DNA of 64,000 bases from Cellulomonas sp. Leaf395 (lineage in GTDB: Bacteria > Actinomycetota > Actinomycetes > Actinomycetales > Cellulomonadaceae), in contig NZ_LMQI01000005.1 of the NCBI RefSeq assembly GCF_001424125.1, forward strand, positions 851,495-915,494, given 5' to 3'. The notes below the pieces were generated by a model that made no database searches, was not told where the DNA came from, and was given only the letters and a program-made list of their open reading frames with translations. Both the position numbers and the translations under genes were made by a program. Shown here piece after piece: positions 43,388 to 54,146 of the stretch; position 1 is the first letter of the stretch, and every line of letters starts with the position of its first letter.

Positions 43388-44961
43388 GCGCCCGCTCGGC
43401 GCAGCCGGGAGGCGATCTGCACGGCCCGCACCGCCGCAGCCGCCTTGTTGCGCGACTCCTCGTACTCGAGGGCGGGCACGGAGTCTGCGACGATCCCGCC
43501 GCCGGCCTGGACGCTCGCCCGCCCCTCGCGGATCAGCGCCGTCCGGATGGCGATGGCCATGTCCATGTCACCGGCGAAGTCGAAGTAGCCGACCGTCCCG
43601 CCGTAGATGCCGCGGCGGGCGGGCTCGATCTCGTCGATGAGCGCGATCGCGCGCGGCTTGGGGGCACCGGAGAGCGTCCCGGCGGGGAACGTCGCGACGA
43701 GCGTCTGCAGAGCGGTGGCCCCCTCGCGCAGGCGCCCGACGACCGTCGAGCAGATGTGCATGATGTGGGAGTAGCGCTTGACCGCCATGAACTCGACGAC
43801 CTCGACGCTGGCGGGCTCGCACACCTTGACCAGGTCGTTGCGGGACAGGTCGACCAGCATGATGTGCTCGGCCCGCTCCTTGGGGTCGGCGAGCACCTCG
43901 TCGTGCAGCCGACGGTCTTCGTCGGGGGTGGCACCACGGGGGCGCGAGCCGGCGATGGGGAACGTCACGACGCGGCCCGAGGTCACCTTCACCAGGGTCT
44001 CCGGGCTCGACCCGACGACGGCGAAGTCCCGCCCGTCGGCGTCCTGGAGCTGCAGGTAGTACATGTACGGGCTCGGGTTGATGGTGCGCAGCACCCGGTA
44101 GACGTCGATCGGCTCGGCGGGGCAGTCGAGGTCCAGGCGCTGCGAGATGACCACCTGGAAGACGTCGCCCTCACGGATGGCCTCCTGCCCGGTGCGCACG
44201 GCGTCCTCGAACTCCTGGCGCGTCGAGCGGAACGACAGCTCCGGCTCGGCGACGTCCGCCAGGACCGCGACGGCGGAGTCGGTCGGCTGCAGCAGCGCCG
44301 CCTGCATCGCGTCGATCCGCGCGACGGCGTCGGCGTGCGCGTCGTCCACCCGCTCGTCGGTGTCGTCAAAGTTGATGGCGTTGGCGATGAGCCAGACCGA
44401 CCTGTCGTGGTGGTCGACGACGGCCAGGTCGGTGGCCAGCAGGAGGGTGAGCTCCGGCACGCCGAGCTCCTCGGGAGCGTCCGCCGGCAGCGTCGGCTCC
44501 CAGTGCCGCACGATGTCCCAGCCCAGGGCGCCCACGAGCCCGCTGGTCAGCGGCGGCAGCCCCGGGATCGCGGGGGTGCGGAGCGCGTCGAGCGTGCGCT
44601 CGAGGACGTCGAGGGCGTCGCCGTCGGTGGGGACGCCGACCGGCACGTCCCCGACCCAGACGGCCGACCCGTCCCGCACGGTCAGGGTGGCGCGCGAGCG
44701 CACACCGACGAACGAGTACCGGTCCCAGGTCCCGTCCGCCTCCGCGGACTCGAGGATGAATGTGCCCGGACGCCCTCCCGCGAGCGTGCGGTACAGCCCG
44801 ACAGGAGTCACGTCGTCGGCGAGGAGCCGGCGCACCACGGGGATGACCCGGCGGTCGCGGGCCAGGCCGCGGAAGGCCGCGAGCGACGGCCACGTACCGC
44901 CCCAGGGGACCTCAGCCGCAGCGACGTCCGTGGGGAACATCGTGGGCAGAGCGGCGGTCAT
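43384..44961 (-). CDS. trpE: Anthranilate synthase component I
   Basis: A 525-residue chorismate-utilising enzyme making anthranilate with TrpG-supplied ammonia. The feedback region FILESAE (LLES-like) near residue 70 suggests tryptophan inhibition. Catalytic motifs [29 protein letters not shown] and [12 protein letters not shown] are complete. The ATG at 44961 overlaps the hisI stop (ATGA). No trpG or trpD is seen here. Confidence 0.95.
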   Translation of the reverse strand: MTAALPTMFPTDVAAAEVPWGGTWPSLAAFRGLARDRRVIPVVRRLLADDVTPVGLYRTLAGGRPGTFILESAEADGTWDRYSFVGVRSRATLTVRDGSAVWVGDVPVGVPTDGDALDVLERTLDALRTPAIPGLPPLTSGLVGALGWDIVRHWEPTLPADAPEELGVPELTLLLATDLAVVDHHDRSVWLIANAINFDDTDERVDDAHADAVARIDAMQAALLQPTDSAVAVLADVAEPELSFRSTRQEFEDAVRTGQEAIREGDVFQVVISQRLDLDCPAEPIDVYRVLRTINPSPYMYYLQLQDADGRDFAVVGSSPETLVKVTSGRVVTFPIAGSRPRGATPDEDRRLHDEVLADPKERAEHIMLVDLSRNDLVKVCEPASVEVVEFMAVKRYSHIMHICSTVVGRLREGATALQTLVATFPAGTLSGAPKPRAIALIDEIEPARRGIYGGTVGYFDFAGDMDMAIAIRTALIREGRASVQAGGGIVADSVPALEYEESRNKAAAAVRAVQIASRLRRAGA

Positions 44962-45359
44962 CGCGACTCTCCGTTCTCGGTCGGGCGGGTGCCGACGACG
45001 GCCGGCAGGGGGCCACCCTCGTCGAAGCAGGTGCGAGCGCCGGTGTGACACGCGGCGCCGACCTGGTCGACCTCGACCAGCAGGGCGTCGCCGTCGCAGT
45101 CGATGCTCACGGCCTTGACGTACTGGGCGTGGCCGGACGTGTCGCCCTTGCGCCAGTACTCCTGCCGCGAGCGGCTCCAGAACACGACCCGGCCCGTGGT
45201 GAGCGTCCGGCGCAGAGCCTCGTCGTCCATCCAGCCGAGCATGAGCACCTCGCGCGAGTCGTGCTGCTGCACGATGGCCGCCACGAGACCGTGGCCGTCA
45301 CGCGTGAGGCGGTCGGCGACCGCGGGATCCAGAACGAGGGGCGAGGGGCTGGAAGACAC
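44958..45359 (-). CDS. hisI: Phosphoribosyl-AMP cyclohydrolase
   Basis: A 133-residue zinc enzyme of histidine synthesis (third step). The core motifs [33 protein letters not shown] and the zinc cysteines in [12 protein letters not shown] are present. The GTG at 45359 follows CAGGAT by six bases, so the mRNA is probably leaderless; the longer frame from 45416 is not needed. Linkage to trpE fits the shared PriA isomerase of actinobacteria (known biology). Confidence 0.94.
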   Translation of the reverse strand: MSSSPSPLVLDPAVADRLTRDGHGLVAAIVQQHDSREVLMLGWMDDEALRRTLTTGRVVFWSRSRQEYWRKGDTSGHAQYVKAVSIDCDGDALLVEVDQVGAACHTGARTCFDEGGPLPAVVGTRPTENGESR

Positions 45360-45423
45360 GCCCCGATCCTGCCACGCCCGGCACGGCCGTCCCGGCCCGT
45401 CCCATCGCGCGGGCAACGCTCGG

Positions 45424-47241
45424 TCACCGGGTCTGGGAGACCCAGGCGGCGTGCATCGCGGCGTAGTGCCCGTCGCGCGCGACGAGCTCGTGGTGGTGCC
45501 CGACCTCGACCACCCGGCCCGCGTCGACCACCACCACCGTGTCGGCCGCCTCCGCGGTGGACAGGCGGTGCGCGATCGTCAGAGTGCTGCGGCCGCGCGT
45601 GAGCGAGTCGAGCGCGCGCGCGATCCTGACCTCGGTGGCCGGGTCCACCGCCGACGTCGCCTCGTCCAGCAGCAGCAGGTCTGCCTCCGCCAGGTACGCC
45701 CGGGCGAGCGCGACCAGCTGCCGCTCCCCCGCCGACAGGGACTCGCCCCGTTGGCCGACCGGTGTGTCGAGCCCGTCGGCCAGCTCGTCCACCCAGCCGT
45801 CCAGGCCCAGCGCCTCGATCGCCGCGCGGATCCGCACGTCGTCGTCCTGCGCCGCGGTCGTCCCGTCCTCGTGGCGCAGACCGTAGGCCACGTTCTGCGC
45901 GAGGGTGCCGTCGAACAGGAATCCCTCCTGCGGGACGAGCACCACCCGGCGTCGCAGGTCGGCGACGGCGATGTCCCGCACGTCCACCCCGTCCAGCAGC
46001 ACGGAGCCGCCGGTGGGGTCCATGAACCGCGCGACGAGCTTGGCGATCGTCGTCTTGCCCGACCCGGTCGCTCCGACGACGGCCACCGACGTCCCGGCGG
46101 GGATCGCGACGTCGACCTCCTGCAGGACCGGCGGGCCGTCCGGGTAGGAGAAGTCCACCCCCCGCAGCTCGACGTGGGCGGGGCCGCGCGGGCTGGGCAC
46201 GCCGTCGGGCCCGGCGTCGACCACCTCGACGGGCGTCTCCAGGACGCCGAGCACCCGGCGCCATCCCGCGACGGCGTTCTGCAGCTCGTTGAGGATCTCG
46301 GTCGCCATCTGCACCGGGCCGGTGAAGAGCTGGACGAGGAAGAGGAAGGCAAGCAGGCGGCCCACCGACATCTCCCCCGCGATGCCCAGGTACGTCCCGG
46401 CGACGACGACCAGTGCCAGCACGAGGTTGGCCACGAGCACGCCGCTGGAGAACACGAGGGCGACCATGTTCTGCGCCCGCACCATCGCCGCGCGGGTCGC
46501 GGCGACCGCGGCGTCGATCCTGCGCTGGGTCCGCTCTGCGACGCCGTACGCACGGATGGTCTCGGCACCGACGACGGCCTCCGAGATGGCGCCGAGCATC
46601 GCGCCGACCCGCTCACGCACCGCGGTGTACCGCCCGTTCACCCGCTTCTGCAGCGGCTGGAGCAGGATGAACAGCGGCACGAAGCCCGCCCACACGATCA
46701 GGGTCAGCTGCCACGAGTAGACCGCCATGAGCACGGTCGCCACCGCGATCTGCAGGACGGAGACGAGCAGCATGATCCCGCCCCACTGCACGAACAGCGA
46801 GATCGTGTCGACGTCGGAGGTGACCCGGGAGACCAGGGACCCGCGCCGCTCGGTGTTCTGCGTGAGCACCGACAGGTCGTGCACGTGCCGGAACGCCCGT
46901 GTGCGCAGGGCCAGCAGCCCGCTCTCGCTCGAGCGGAACAACCGCACGTTGACATAGGCGGAGCACACGGCACCGATCACGAGGCCGATCGCGGCCAGGC
47001 CGGCGAGTGCTGCGACCCGCGACACGTCCGGGCCGCCGTCCGCGAGGATCCCCGTGTCGACGGTCTGCTGCACCGCGATCGGCACCAGCACGCGCCCGAT
47101 CGACGCGACCACCGCGAGCAGCACGGTGAGCTGCCAGCCGACGAGCAGCTGCGGGGACACCTGCACGCCGCGGCGCAGCGTCGCGAGCACCCCCAGGGTG
47201 CTCGCGGGCGCGAACCGGTGGCTGCGCTGCTGCTCGCTCAC
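45424..47241 (-). CDS. ABC exporter half-transporter, catalytically complete NBD
   Basis: A 605-residue protein: six membrane segments (about residues 35-325) fused to an ATPase domain. Walker A is GATGSGKTT, Walker [13 protein letters not shown] with the catalytic Glu, and the switch His is in LTIAHRLST. The signature is altered to LSAGERQ instead of LSGGQ. It is coupled by GTGA to the partner gene upstream, whose defects are complementary, so the two probably form a heterodimer. Substrate unknown (lipid or drug). Confidence 0.9.
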   Translation of the reverse strand: MSEQQRSHRFAPASTLGVLATLRRGVQVSPQLLVGWQLTVLLAVVASIGRVLVPIAVQQTVDTGILADGGPDVSRVAALAGLAAIGLVIGAVCSAYVNVRLFRSSESGLLALRTRAFRHVHDLSVLTQNTERRGSLVSRVTSDVDTISLFVQWGGIMLLVSVLQIAVATVLMAVYSWQLTLIVWAGFVPLFILLQPLQKRVNGRYTAVRERVGAMLGAISEAVVGAETIRAYGVAERTQRRIDAAVAATRAAMVRAQNMVALVFSSGVLVANLVLALVVVAGTYLGIAGEMSVGRLLAFLFLVQLFTGPVQMATEILNELQNAVAGWRRVLGVLETPVEVVDAGPDGVPSPRGPAHVELRGVDFSYPDGPPVLQEVDVAIPAGTSVAVVGATGSGKTTIAKLVARFMDPTGGSVLLDGVDVRDIAVADLRRRVVLVPQEGFLFDGTLAQNVAYGLRHEDGTTAAQDDDVRIRAAIEALGLDGWVDELADGLDTPVGQRGESLSAGERQLVALARAYLAEADLLLLDEATSAVDPATEVRIARALDSLTRGRSTLTIAHRLSTAEAADTVVVVDAGRVVEVGHHHELVARDGHYAAMHAAWVSQTR

Positions 47242-49133
47242 GCCAGGTCCTCCACGACCTCGAGGGCGGCCTCGTCCGCGGCCTCGGCGGCGCGGCGCGC
47301 TGTCTCCTGCTCGTAGGCGGTCGCCAGAGCGCGGTAGCCGGGGTCCCGGGCGAGGAGCTCGTCGTGCGTGCCGCGGTCGACCACCCGGCCGCCGTCGATG
47401 TGCACGACCTCGTCGGCGAGCAGGACGGACGACATCCGGTACGCGACGAGCAGCACCGTCGGGCCGGTCGTCCCGGCGTCGCCCCGCAGACCGCGCAGGA
47501 TCGCCTGCTCGATGCGTGGGTCGACCGCGGAGGTCGCGTCGTCCAGCACGAGCACGGCCGGCCGGCGGACCAGCGCACGGGCGAGCGCGAGGCGCTGGCG
47601 CTGGCCGCCCGAGAGGTTGGCCCCGCGTTCGCCGAGGGGCGCGTCGAGGCCGCCGGGCAGTGCCCGCACGACGTCGTCGACCCGGGCCAGGCGCAGCGCG
47701 TCCCAGACGGCCTCGTCGTCGGGTGATCCCGGTGCACCGGCGTCGGCGAGCGTGACGTTCGAGCGGACGGTGTCCTCGAACACGAACGTCGACTGGGCCA
47801 CCAGCGCGACGTGGCGCGCGAGGTCGGCCGGGCGCACGTCCCGCAGGTCGAGGCCGTCGACGTGGACCGAGCCGTGGGACGGGTCATACAGCCTGCTGAC
47901 CAGCGCGACGAGCGTCGTCTTCCCGGCGCCCGTCGGACCCACGACCGCGATGGTGCGGCCGGCGGGCACGTCGAGGTCGATGTCGTGCAGCAGCTCCAGC
48001 TCACCGCCACCGGGCAGCGCCACAGAGCGGCCCACGTCGCGCAGCTCCACCCGCGCGCCGCCGACCGGCGACCACGGGGTGCCGCCGACGCTCAACGCCC
48101 CGTGCGAGTCGATCACCCGGGCGATCCGGTCGTACCCGACGAGCGCCCGTGGCAGCTCCCCCAGCACCCAGCCGAACGCACGCACCGGCACGGCCAGCAG
48201 GGTGAGCAGGTAGGCCGCAGCGACGACGTCCCCGGTTCCCACCCGGCCCTCGCTGATCTGCACCGTCCCGATCACCAGGACGAGCAGGGTCCCCAGGCTC
48301 GGCAGCAGATCGATGACGGGGTCGAACAGAGCGCGCACCACCCCGACGCGGACGTTCGCGTGGCGCAGCTGCGTGGCCCGCTCGGCGAACCGCGCCTCCT
48401 CGCGCGCCTCCGTGCCCAGCGACGTGACGAGCACCGCGGCCTCGAAGCTCTCGTGCGCGATGTCCGCCACCTCGGCGCGCAGCTGCTGCGCACGGATCGC
48501 GGCGGGCGACATCCGGCGCTGGAACACGACGTTGGCGATCACGGCGAGAGGGAGGACGAAGAGCGCGGCGACCGCCAGCCAGATGTCGGTCCGCACCAGC
48601 TCGACCGTCGCGACGACCAGCATCACGACGACCCCGAGCGCAAACGGGAGCGGGGTGAAGATCGACGTCGCCGCCTCGACGTCCGCGCTCGCGTTCGAGA
48701 GCAGCTGGCCCGTCGGGTGCTGACGGTGCCACGACATCGGCAGCCGGAGGTACTGGCGCGTGACGGCCGTGCGGTGGTCCTCCTGGAGCAGCGCCACTCC
48801 CCGGCCCGCGTAGATCCGGCGGGCGGCGACCGTCAGGGCGAGCGACACCGCGACCAGCGCGACCGCGCCGCCGGCGAGCCAGATCCGGTCCCGCGCCTCG
48901 CTCGAGCCAGCGAGCGCGGGGACGACGACCTGGTCCGTCACGGCACCGAGCACCCGGCTCACCCCGACCGTCAGGGCGCCGAAGAGCCCGGACATCCCGA
49001 TGGCGAGCGCATACGTGCGGGGATGCGAGCGCAGGCCCCGGCCCAGCAGCTGGAGGGCGCGCCGCGGCATGGAGCCGGTGAGCGCCATCGACCGGGGCGG
49101 CTCGTCTCGCGTGGGCACGACAGGACCTTCCAT
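47238..49133 (-). CDS. ABC exporter half-transporter with degenerate catalytic residues
   Basis: A 631-residue half-transporter. Walker A (GPTGAGKTT) and the signature LSGGQRQR are intact, but the catalytic Glu after Walker B is Asp (LVLDDATSAVD) and the switch His is Tyr (LLVAYRMSS). It therefore should supply the degenerate ATP site of a heterodimer. Six membrane segments lie between about residues 45 and 330. The ATG at 49133 has no clear ribosome site; an internal ATG at 49088 is possible. Confidence 0.87.
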   Translation of the reverse strand: MEGPVVPTRDEPPRSMALTGSMPRRALQLLGRGLRSHPRTYALAIGMSGLFGALTVGVSRVLGAVTDQVVVPALAGSSEARDRIWLAGGAVALVAVSLALTVAARRIYAGRGVALLQEDHRTAVTRQYLRLPMSWHRQHPTGQLLSNASADVEAATSIFTPLPFALGVVVMLVVATVELVRTDIWLAVAALFVLPLAVIANVVFQRRMSPAAIRAQQLRAEVADIAHESFEAAVLVTSLGTEAREEARFAERATQLRHANVRVGVVRALFDPVIDLLPSLGTLLVLVIGTVQISEGRVGTGDVVAAAYLLTLLAVPVRAFGWVLGELPRALVGYDRIARVIDSHGALSVGGTPWSPVGGARVELRDVGRSVALPGGGELELLHDIDLDVPAGRTIAVVGPTGAGKTTLVALVSRLYDPSHGSVHVDGLDLRDVRPADLARHVALVAQSTFVFEDTVRSNVTLADAGAPGSPDDEAVWDALRLARVDDVVRALPGGLDAPLGERGANLSGGQRQRLALARALVRRPAVLVLDDATSAVDPRIEQAILRGLRGDAGTTGPTVLLVAYRMSSVLLADEVVHIDGGRVVDRGTHDELLARDPGYRALATAYEQETARRAAEAADEAALEVVEDLA

Positions 49134-49240
49134 GGAGCTCGTGGGGTTCGCCTCATTCTCTCATGCAGGTACGAGCGCTGACCTGGCCAGTGCGCTGCGC
49201 TCGGACCGCAGGGCGGAGCACAGCATGGGATCCTGCGGTC

Positions 49241-49888
49241 ATGACCTGGCACGAGATCGAGCGCGAGCAGCTGGCGCAGGCACTCCGGGACGTCACACCT
49301 GACGCACCGACCCTCTGCGAAGGCTGGGAGGCCCGCCACCTGGCGGCGCACGTCGTGCTGCGGGAACGCTCCGCCGTCGTCGGTGCGGGGATCGCCATCC
49401 CGGCCCTCTCGCCCCGCGCCGAGGCCGCCATCGCGAGGCTCGCCGACCAGGCGTCGACCGAGGGCGCCTACCGGGACCTGGTGGCACGGGTCGCCGACAG
49501 GCCCCCGCGCTGGCACCCGGCCTCCTGGGTCGGCGAGTTCGCGAACGTCGTCGAGTTCTTCGTGCACACCGAGGACGTCCGGCGAGGAGCCGGCCCCGTC
49601 CCGGCCCGCGAGCTCCACCCGGGGCTCGTCGAGGCGCTGTGGTCGCACCTGCCGCGTGCCGCCAAGGGACGACTGCGCACCGTGCCTGTCGGGGTCGTGC
49701 TCGCCCGGACCGACGGCATCCGGCGCCACCTGAGCACGCCGAAGGCGGACTACGGCACGGTCATCGTGCGCGGCGACGTCGGCGAGATCGTCCTGTACCT
49801 CCTCGGGCGCGGCGCCGCGGCCGACGTGCGGGTCGAGGGCCAGGACGACGACGTCGCGACGATCGAGGCGGTTCTGCCCTCGCGCTAG
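49241..49888 (+). CDS. TIGR03085-family metal-binding protein (DinB/MDMPI-like fold)
   Basis: A 215-residue protein resembling the TIGR03085 group of maleylpyruvate isomerase-like four-helix proteins. The metal His residues are probably in ARHLAAHVVLRERSA and EFFVHTEDVRRG. The C-terminal part (ARTDGIRRHLSTPKADYGTV, then GEIVLYLLGR) is the sterol-carrier-like MDMPI C domain. The ATG at 49241 follows GATCCT by six bases (leaderless). Its TAG lies in a CTAG that also ends the convergent FKBP gene. Confidence 0.88.
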   Translation: MTWHEIEREQLAQALRDVTPDAPTLCEGWEARHLAAHVVLRERSAVVGAGIAIPALSPRAEAAIARLADQASTEGAYRDLVARVADRPPRWHPASWVGEFANVVEFFVHTEDVRRGAGPVPARELHPGLVEALWSHLPRAAKGRLRTVPVGVVLARTDGIRRHLSTPKADYGTVIVRGDVGEIVLYLLGRGAAADVRVEGQDDDVATIEAVLPSR

Positions 49889-50769
49889 CCTGCCGCCTGC
49901 TCGGGGTGCCCGGTGGCCAGGATGTCGACGACGAAGACGACCGTCTGGCCGGCCAGCTCCTCGCTCTCGGTGACCCCGAGGGCGTACGTGGGCGGGACCA
50001 CGAGCATCACCTGGCTGCCGACCGGTTGGTCGACCAGCGCCTCGGCCCACGCCTGGACGTCCAGCAAGGAGAACGACACCGGCAGGCCGTGCGTCCACGT
50101 CGAGTCGAACGCCTCCCCCGTCGTCCAGGCGAACCCCGTGTACTGCACGGTCACCACGTCGCTGGCAGCCACCTGGTCGCCGTTGCCGCGGATCAGCGGT
50201 TGTGCCACGAGCGTCGTCGGCGGCTCGGTGCCGGTCGGCGTGATCGACGGTGCGCCGGACGCGTCGAGGGTGACGACGGGCAGGTCGGGTCGAGGGGCCT
50301 TGGCCTCGCCGTCGGCGCGGGTGGGCAGGACGTCGACCACCGTCACCGTCGGGTAGTCCGTCGCGCCCGATCCGCTGCCGGGGCTGACCTGGAGCATCCG
50401 CGCGCCGACCTGCTGGCCCCGCAGCGTCTCGTACAGGTCCGTGCCGAGGTCCTCCTCGGTCAGGAGCATCGCCGTCGGGTTCGTGGAGTAGCTCTCCTTG
50501 ACCAGAGAGGCGTCCGTCCCGTCCTCCAGCCAGAAGTCGATGAGCACGGGCTCTCCCTCGACCAGCTCCGGCCCCGTACCCGGCCAGATCTGCTCCGTTC
50601 GGGTCGCCTCGACGTGCAGCGGGGTCAGGTAGGTGACCGTCGGTGCCTCGCCGGACTCCCCGGACACCGTCACCGCGGCCGGCTCCGAGGCCGGTGCGCT
50701 GCAGCCGACAAGGGTCAGCATCGCGATCGCCAGACCGGCGACCAGGGCTCGGCCCTGAGGTCGTCGCAC
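49885..50769 (-). CDS. FKBP-type peptidyl-prolyl isomerase, lipoprotein
   Basis: A 294-residue exported foldase. Signal peptide with lipobox LVGC (Cys23). Residues 180-290 form a clear FKBP domain (VTVQYTGFAWTTGEAFDSTW, then VMLVVPPTYALG); residues 60-160 look like a second, diverged FKBP domain. GGAAGGA precedes the GTG at 50769. It lies downstream of pafA, its usual place in actinobacterial Pup loci; no role in pupylation is known. Confidence 0.9.
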   Translation of the reverse strand: MRRPQGRALVAGLAIAMLTLVGCSAPASEPAAVTVSGESGEAPTVTYLTPLHVEATRTEQIWPGTGPELVEGEPVLIDFWLEDGTDASLVKESYSTNPTAMLLTEEDLGTDLYETLRGQQVGARMLQVSPGSGSGATDYPTVTVVDVLPTRADGEAKAPRPDLPVVTLDASGAPSITPTGTEPPTTLVAQPLIRGNGDQVAASDVVTVQYTGFAWTTGEAFDSTWTHGLPVSFSLLDVQAWAEALVDQPVGSQVMLVVPPTYALGVTESEELAGQTVVFVVDILATGHPEQAAG

Positions 50770-50789
50770 GTCGTTCCTTCCAGCTCCTG

Positions 50790-50887
50790 GGTCCTGGCCG
50801 GCTCGCGGTCCTAGAGGGACCCCTGCTCACGGTCCTGGCGGGCTCCGTTCGCGGTCCTGACGGACGCCGGCCCACCGGTCCTGGCGG
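50790..50887. repeat. Degenerate short repeats between pafA and FKBP gene
   Basis: Five copies of GGTCCTGGCGG-like sequence start at 50790, 50807, 50831, 50853 and 50877, spaced 17, 24, 22 and 24 bases. They fill the 164-bp gap just upstream of the FKBP ribosome site. Confidence 0.6.
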
Positions 50888-50933
50888 ACGCCGGGACCGC
50901 CACACTGTACGGCCCGGCGCTGTCAGGTCGGTG

Positions 50934-52295
50934 CTACATGGACTCGATGAGCCGGTCCACCCGCTCGTCGACGCTGCGGAACGGGTCCTTGCACAGGACC
51001 GTGCGCTGGGCCTGGTCGTTGAGCTTGAGGTGCACCCAGTCGACCGTGTAGTCGCGGCGCGCGTCCTGCGCGGCCCGCACGAAGTCTCCCCGGAGCTTGG
51101 CCCGCGTGGTCTGCGGCGGGACCGCGGTCGCCTCGAAGATCTCCAGGTCCGTCGTCACCCGCTCCACCAGCCCTTTGGCGGCCATCAGGTTGTAGAGGCC
51201 CTCCGTGCGGGAGATGTCGTGGTACGCCAGGTCGAGGCGCTGCACCCGCACGTCGGACATCTCCAGGCCGTGCTTGGCGCGGTACCGCTCGATCAGCCGG
51301 TACTTGATCACCCAGTCCAGCTCACGGTCCACCAGCGACAGGTCGCCGGTGCGCATCGCCCGCAGCCCGCGCTCCCACAGGTCGAGCACCTGCTTGTTCT
51401 CCGGGCTCGGTCCACCCTCCGACGCCAGGAAGTCGGTCACCCGCGTGAGGTACTCCTCCTGCAGGTCGATCGCCGTGACGGTCCGACCGTTCGCCATCGT
51501 CACCGGGTGCATCCCCGTGAGGTCGTGGCTGATCTCCCGGATCGCGCGGATCGGGTTCTCCAGGGCCATCTCCCGCATCGGGACGCCGGCCTCGATCATC
51601 CGCAGCAGCAGGTCCGTCGAGCCGACCTTGAGCATCGTCGTCGCCTCGGACATCGACGAGTCGCCGACGATCACGTGCAGCCGGCGGTAGTGCTCGGCGT
51701 CGGCGTGGGGCTCGTCGCGGGTGTTGATGATGGGCCGCGACCGGGTCGTCGCGCTGGAGACCGCCTCCCAGATGTGGTCCGCGCGCTGCGACAGGCAGTA
51801 GACCGCACCCCGTGGCGTGGTGAGCACCTTGCCCGCGCCCGTGAGGATCTGGCGGGTGATCAGGAACGGCACCAGCACGTCCGACAGCCGGGAGAAGTCG
51901 CCCTGCCGACGCACGAGGTAGTTCTCGTGGCAGCCGTAGGAGTTGCCCGCGGAGTCGGTGTTGTTCTTGAACAGGTGGATCGTGCCCGGCAGGCCCTCGT
52001 GCTCGAGCCGCTGCTGGGCGTCCGCGACGAGCCCTTCGAGGATGCGCTCTCCCGCGCGGTCGTGCGTGACCAGCTGTCGCACGTCGTCGCACTCGGCAGT
52101 CGCGTACTCGGGGTGCGACCCGACGTCGAGGTACAGCCGCGAGCCGTTGCGCAAGAACACGTTGGACGAGCGCCCCCACGCGACGACCTTGCGGAACAGG
52201 TAGCGCGCGACCTCGTCCGCGGAGAGCCCGCGACCGTCCTGCGCGGCGCACGTGACTCCGTACTCCGTCTCCAGGCCGAAGATCCGCCTGTCCAT
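50934..52295 (-). CDS. pafA: Pup-protein ligase PafA
   Basis: A 453-residue ligase that joins the C-terminal Glu of Pup to substrate lysines using ATP. The conserved start [12 protein letters not shown] holds the metal-binding Glu; further motifs are [32 protein letters not shown] and [20 protein letters not shown]. It lacks the insertion loop seen in Dop. AGGGGAG lies before the ATG at 52295. It is the last gene of the prcBA-pafA run, 52 bp after prcA. Confidence 0.96.
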   Translation of the reverse strand: MDRRIFGLETEYGVTCAAQDGRGLSADEVARYLFRKVVAWGRSSNVFLRNGSRLYLDVGSHPEYATAECDDVRQLVTHDRAGERILEGLVADAQQRLEHEGLPGTIHLFKNNTDSAGNSYGCHENYLVRRQGDFSRLSDVLVPFLITRQILTGAGKVLTTPRGAVYCLSQRADHIWEAVSSATTRSRPIINTRDEPHADAEHYRRLHVIVGDSSMSEATTMLKVGSTDLLLRMIEAGVPMREMALENPIRAIREISHDLTGMHPVTMANGRTVTAIDLQEEYLTRVTDFLASEGGPSPENKQVLDLWERGLRAMRTGDLSLVDRELDWVIKYRLIERYRAKHGLEMSDVRVQRLDLAYHDISRTEGLYNLMAAKGLVERVTTDLEIFEATAVPPQTTRAKLRGDFVRAAQDARRDYTVDWVHLKLNDQAQRTVLCKDPFRSVDERVDRLIESM

Positions 52296-52347
52296 CGCCG
52301 TGCTCCCCTCCACTCGACACCGCGCCCGGTCCGCTGGTCTGCCCCCG

Positions 52348-53049
52348 TCAGTCTGCGCCCAGGAGGTCCTCCAGCAGCGCCCCGGCCAGCCGTCGGAACG
52401 TGCGGCGGGGACGCGTGCGGTCCAGCACGGCCACCTCCAGCTGCACCGCCGGGATCGCCCGGGGCTCCCCGCCGTCCTCCGCCGCGGCACCGAGCGTCCG
52501 CACCGCGAGCCCGAGCACCTCCGGCAGGGTCAGCCCGGCCCGCCACTGCTCGGCCAGCAGACCGCCGAGCCGTTCGGCCTGCCCGCCCATGACGACGTAG
52601 CCGTGCTCGTCCGTGACCGAGCCGTCGTACGCGAGCCGGTAGATCTGGTCGCCCGCGGCTGCGCGACCGACCTCGGCGACGACGATCTCGACCTCGAGCG
52701 GCTTGGACTCCGTCGTGAACGACGTGCCGAGCGTCTGCGCGTACGCGTTGGCCAGACCCCGGGCGGTGACGTCCTCCCGGTCGTAGGAGTAGCCGCGCAG
52801 GTCGGCGTAGCGCACGCCGGCGACGCGCAGGTTCTCGAACTCGTTGTACTTGCCGACGGCCGCGAAGCCGATGCGGTCGTAGATCTCCGAGATCTTGTGC
52901 AGCGCGCGCGAGGCGTTCTCCGTCGCGAACGCGATCCCGTCGTCGTACTGCAGGACCACGACGGACCGCCCCCGCGCGATGCCCTTGCGTGCGTAGTCGG
53001 CCCGGTCCTTCATCAGCTGCTCGGGCGAGACGTAGAACGGCATGCTCAT
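52348..53049 (-). CDS. prcA: 20S proteasome alpha subunit
   Basis: A 233-residue subunit of the outer gate rings. It opens [20 protein letters not shown], typical of actinobacterial PrcA, and contains [14 protein letters not shown] and GYVVMGG. It lacks a catalytic N-terminal Thr, as expected. The ATG at 53049 overlaps the prcB stop (ATGA). The C-terminus is LLGAD. Confidence 0.96.
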   Translation of the reverse strand: MSMPFYVSPEQLMKDRADYARKGIARGRSVVVLQYDDGIAFATENASRALHKISEIYDRIGFAAVGKYNEFENLRVAGVRYADLRGYSYDREDVTARGLANAYAQTLGTSFTTESKPLEVEIVVAEVGRAAAGDQIYRLAYDGSVTDEHGYVVMGGQAERLGGLLAEQWRAGLTLPEVLGLAVRTLGAAAEDGGEPRAIPAVQLEVAVLDRTRPRRTFRRLAGALLEDLLGAD

Positions 53050-53903
53050 CGCGCACCGCCAGAGGCGTCTCGGTGACCCTCGTGCGTCCGTCGGCGTTCC
53101 TGCTCGACCTGTGCGGCGACCGCGCCGAGGTCGGCGTCGCTGACGCGCAGGTACCCGGACTCGGTCACGGTCGCGACGACCGGCCAGATGCCCCGGGTGT
53201 GGTCCGGGCCGCCGGTCGCCGAGTCGTCGTCCGACGCGTCGACGAGCGCCTCCACGGCCACCTTCACCGCCGCGTCGGCGTCGAGGCCCGGCCGCCACAG
53301 CTTCTTGAGCGAGCCGCGCGCGAACACGGACCCCGAGCCGACCGCGTGGTGGTCGTGCTCCTCGTAGCGGCCGCCCGTGACGTCGTAGGAGAAGATCCGG
53401 CCGATGCGCCGGTCCAGGTCGAAGCCGCCGAACAGCGGCACCACCGCCAGTCCCTGCATCGCCATGCCGAGGTTGCCGCGGATCATCGTCGCGAGCCGGT
53501 TGGCCTTGCCGTCGAGCGACAGCAGGCTCCCCTCGATCTTCTCGTAGTGCTCGAGCTCGAGCTGGAACAGCCGGACCAGCTCCACGGCGAGGCCGGCGGT
53601 GCCGGCGATGCCGACCGCCGAGTACTCGTCGGCGGGGAAGACCTTCTCGATCTCCCGGCTGGCGATCATCGAGCCCATGGTCGCGCGGCGGTCCCCCGCC
53701 ATGACGATCCCGCCCTCGAACGCTAGCGCGAGGATCGTGGTGCCGTGCGGTGCGTGCACGTCGCCGGTCGGCCGGTTACCCGGCAGCAGCTGCGGGGCGT
53801 GGCCGGACAGGAACTCCACGAACGACGACGAGCCGGGCGTCGTGAACGCGTGCGGCAGCCGCCCGGATGACGAACGGTCGGGCGACGGTGTCGAGAAAGT
53901 CAT
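53046..53903 (-). CDS. prcB: 20S proteasome beta subunit
   Basis: A 285-residue proteolytic subunit. A propeptide of 54 residues should be removed to expose Thr55 ([13 protein letters not shown]), the catalytic nucleophile; the active-site Asp/Lys region follows in GDRRAT and [17 protein letters not shown]. The gene starts 6 bp after pup and is coupled to prcA, giving the order pup-prcB-prcA. Confidence 0.96.
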   Translation of the reverse strand: MTFSTPSPDRSSSGRLPHAFTTPGSSSFVEFLSGHAPQLLPGNRPTGDVHAPHGTTILALAFEGGIVMAGDRRATMGSMIASREIEKVFPADEYSAVGIAGTAGLAVELVRLFQLELEHYEKIEGSLLSLDGKANRLATMIRGNLGMAMQGLAVVPLFGGFDLDRRIGRIFSYDVTGGRYEEHDHHAVGSGSVFARGSLKKLWRPGLDADAAVKVAVEALVDASDDDSATGGPDHTRGIWPVVATVTESGYLRVSDADLGAVAAQVEQERRRTHEGHRDASGGAR

Positions 53904-53909
53904 CGGCGG

Positions 53910-54107
53910 TCACTGACCGCCCTTCTGGACGAAGCCGCGCACGAACTGCTCGGCGTTGGACTCCAGGACGTCGTCGATCTCGTCGAGCAGCGCGTCGACG
54001 TCCGCGTCCCGCGACTGCGCGGCCGGAGCGGCAGGAGCGGGCGTGTCCGGTCCGTCGTCCGGCTCCGAGTCCTCGCGGCGCGGGCGTACCTGTTCCTGAC
54101 CAGCCAT
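53910..54107 (-). CDS. pup: Prokaryotic ubiquitin-like protein Pup
   Basis: A 65-residue, largely disordered tag protein. The C-terminal half has the coiled region that binds Mpa (DADVDALLDEIDDVLESNAE) and ends GFVQKGGQ. The terminal Gln must be deamidated by Dop before ligation by PafA. GGGAGG precedes the ATG. Confidence 0.97.
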   Translation of the reverse strand: MAGQEQVRPRREDSEPDDGPDTPAPAAPAAQSRDADVDALLDEIDDVLESNAEQFVRGFVQKGGQ

Positions 54108-54146
54108 GGTGACCTCCCGAAGTACCGAGCCGACGTGCTGTCGCCC

